The notes under the pieces: model-generated | Databases searched by the model: none | What the model saw: the letters and a program-made list of their open reading frames with translations, nothing else | Told to the model about the DNA's origin: nothing | Shown: one piece after another, positions 63,362 through 64,000 of the stretch | Layout: every line of letters starts with the position of its first letter | Position numbering within the stretch: the first letter of the stretch is position 1 | Assembly: GCA_027577595.1 (NCBI GenBank) | Contig: JANBRJ010000020.1 | Location: 158,594-222,593 of the forward strand | DNA from: Coemansia sp. RSA 487 | Taxonomy: Eukaryota; Kickxellomycota; Kickxellomycetes; Kickxellales; Kickxellaceae | DNA length: 64,000 nucleotides | Direction: 5' to 3' | Position numbers and translations under genes: made by a program

Positions 63362-64000
63362 GGCAAGTGGAGGTTAGGCTGGTTCTTTTGGAGCAGTGGG
63401 GAATAATGTAAAGAGGATGATGCTGTGGTGCTTGTAGGTTTGGAGGAGGTGTGGGGGGAAGGCAGCGCTGAGCAGGACGACGGGTGCCAGTGGCTGCTGC
63501 TTTTATGGTAAAGCACAAGCAGCGCAGTCGAGCGCAAAGCAGAGGGGTGTAAAAGTTTTTCCCCCAATACTCCAGCAGCCGGCAGATGCAAAAGGATGGA
63601 AACAAGAACAAACGAGGTTCATTATTGCAATAGCCGATGAAAGCCAGCCTTCATTGATTTGCAAGGAAATAAACAAAGGGGAAAGGAGCGAGTGTGAAGA
63701 GGGCCGCATATTGTGCTCATTCAGGAAGCAAGGGCACAAAGGCGCAGATACTTTATATTGGATGTGCAATAAAGACCTGCTCATCACACAAAATGCATAA
63801 AGGCTTTTTTTGTTGCTAGTGTTCCGAGAAGTTGCGGCCACGCATGCGCTGTAAAGCCGCTGCCAGCATCCCGTGAACTGCTTAGAACAAAGAGCGAATG
63901 TTTTTATTATGTTTTTTATTTCCCCTTGCTCGTCAGATTTTGTAATAGGCTTTTGCTTTGTCTGTGGCTATGGCTTTGGCTATTGCTTTTTCCATATTGC
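63362..64000. other. window end, no gene supported
   Basis: Promoter region of the HSF-domain gene, then sequence with only short overlapping frames. An exon of a gene running past the window edge cannot be excluded. Confidence 0.45.

Noticed and set aside
1-64000. CRISPR arrays, rRNA genes, telomeric repeats, intact transposons
   Set aside because: None seen on either strand.

Overview
This window is nuclear DNA of a fungus, with no rRNA, no organelle genes and no intact transposase. The gene set is fungal: the SWI/SNF-RSC actin-related protein, CAF-1, Gid4, Apa2, Hbs1, a class III chitinase, a YMC-type mitochondrial carrier and His5. Genes are compact and intron-poor, with introns of about 100-220 bp. 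Intron-splitting of short genes, a long intronless Mediator gene and a loose AT-rich accessory region would suit an early-diverging (zygomycete-grade) fungus such as a Kickxellomycotina relative. That placement is inference; no marker here fixes it.

Layout. 0-5.2 kb: initiator tRNA-Met, YMC carrier, ATP synthase epsilon (two exons), cysteinyl-tRNA synthetase, all on the minus strand. 5.2-12.2 kb: an AT-rich, gene-poor island carrying one TALE-homeodomain gene and two diverged copies of a non-coding repeat, one bounded by 10-bp inverted ends. 12.2-27.3 kb: secreted GH18 chitinase, Otu2 deubiquitinase, a very large putative Mediator Med16, a coiled-coil protein, an NmrA-like / Gfo-Idh-MocA divergent pair, and Apa2. 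27.4-30.0 kb: two secreted proteins (one a two-repeat protein split by a Kex2-type KREA site) and a second identical initiator tRNA. 30.7-63.4 kb: dense housekeeping genes: a Hua1-like zinc/PPxY protein, kinesin-14, Rds3, a small unknown, CAF-1 large subunit (three exons), an inositol-polyphosphate 5-phosphatase with an N-terminal propeller, Dis3L2, Vps33, Hbs1 (at least five exons), Arp7/9, Gid4, His5, Ncs2, tRNA-Gly(CCC) and a tiny HSF-domain protein.

Several genes sit as divergent pairs sharing 300-500 bp promoters (OTU2/MED16, NmrA/Gfo-Idh, 5-phosphatase/DIS3L2, HBS1/ARP, HIS5/NCS2). RNA biology is well represented: splicing (Rds3), decay (Dis3L2, Hbs1), translation (CysRS, two initiator tRNAs, tRNA-Gly) and tRNA thiolation (Ncs2). 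I reconstructed exon joins by reading frame and splice signals; eleven well-supported introns all end in TAG, nine of them in TGTAG.

The items most worth a second look are the HBS1 locus with an in-frame stop that could give a short Ski7-like form, the Kex2-split repeat protein, the homeodomain gene at the edge of the AT-rich island, the strict TGTAG acceptor rule, a CAF-1 large subunit apparently without its K/E/R-rich region, and a perfect 28-bp palindrome upstream of the kinesin gene.
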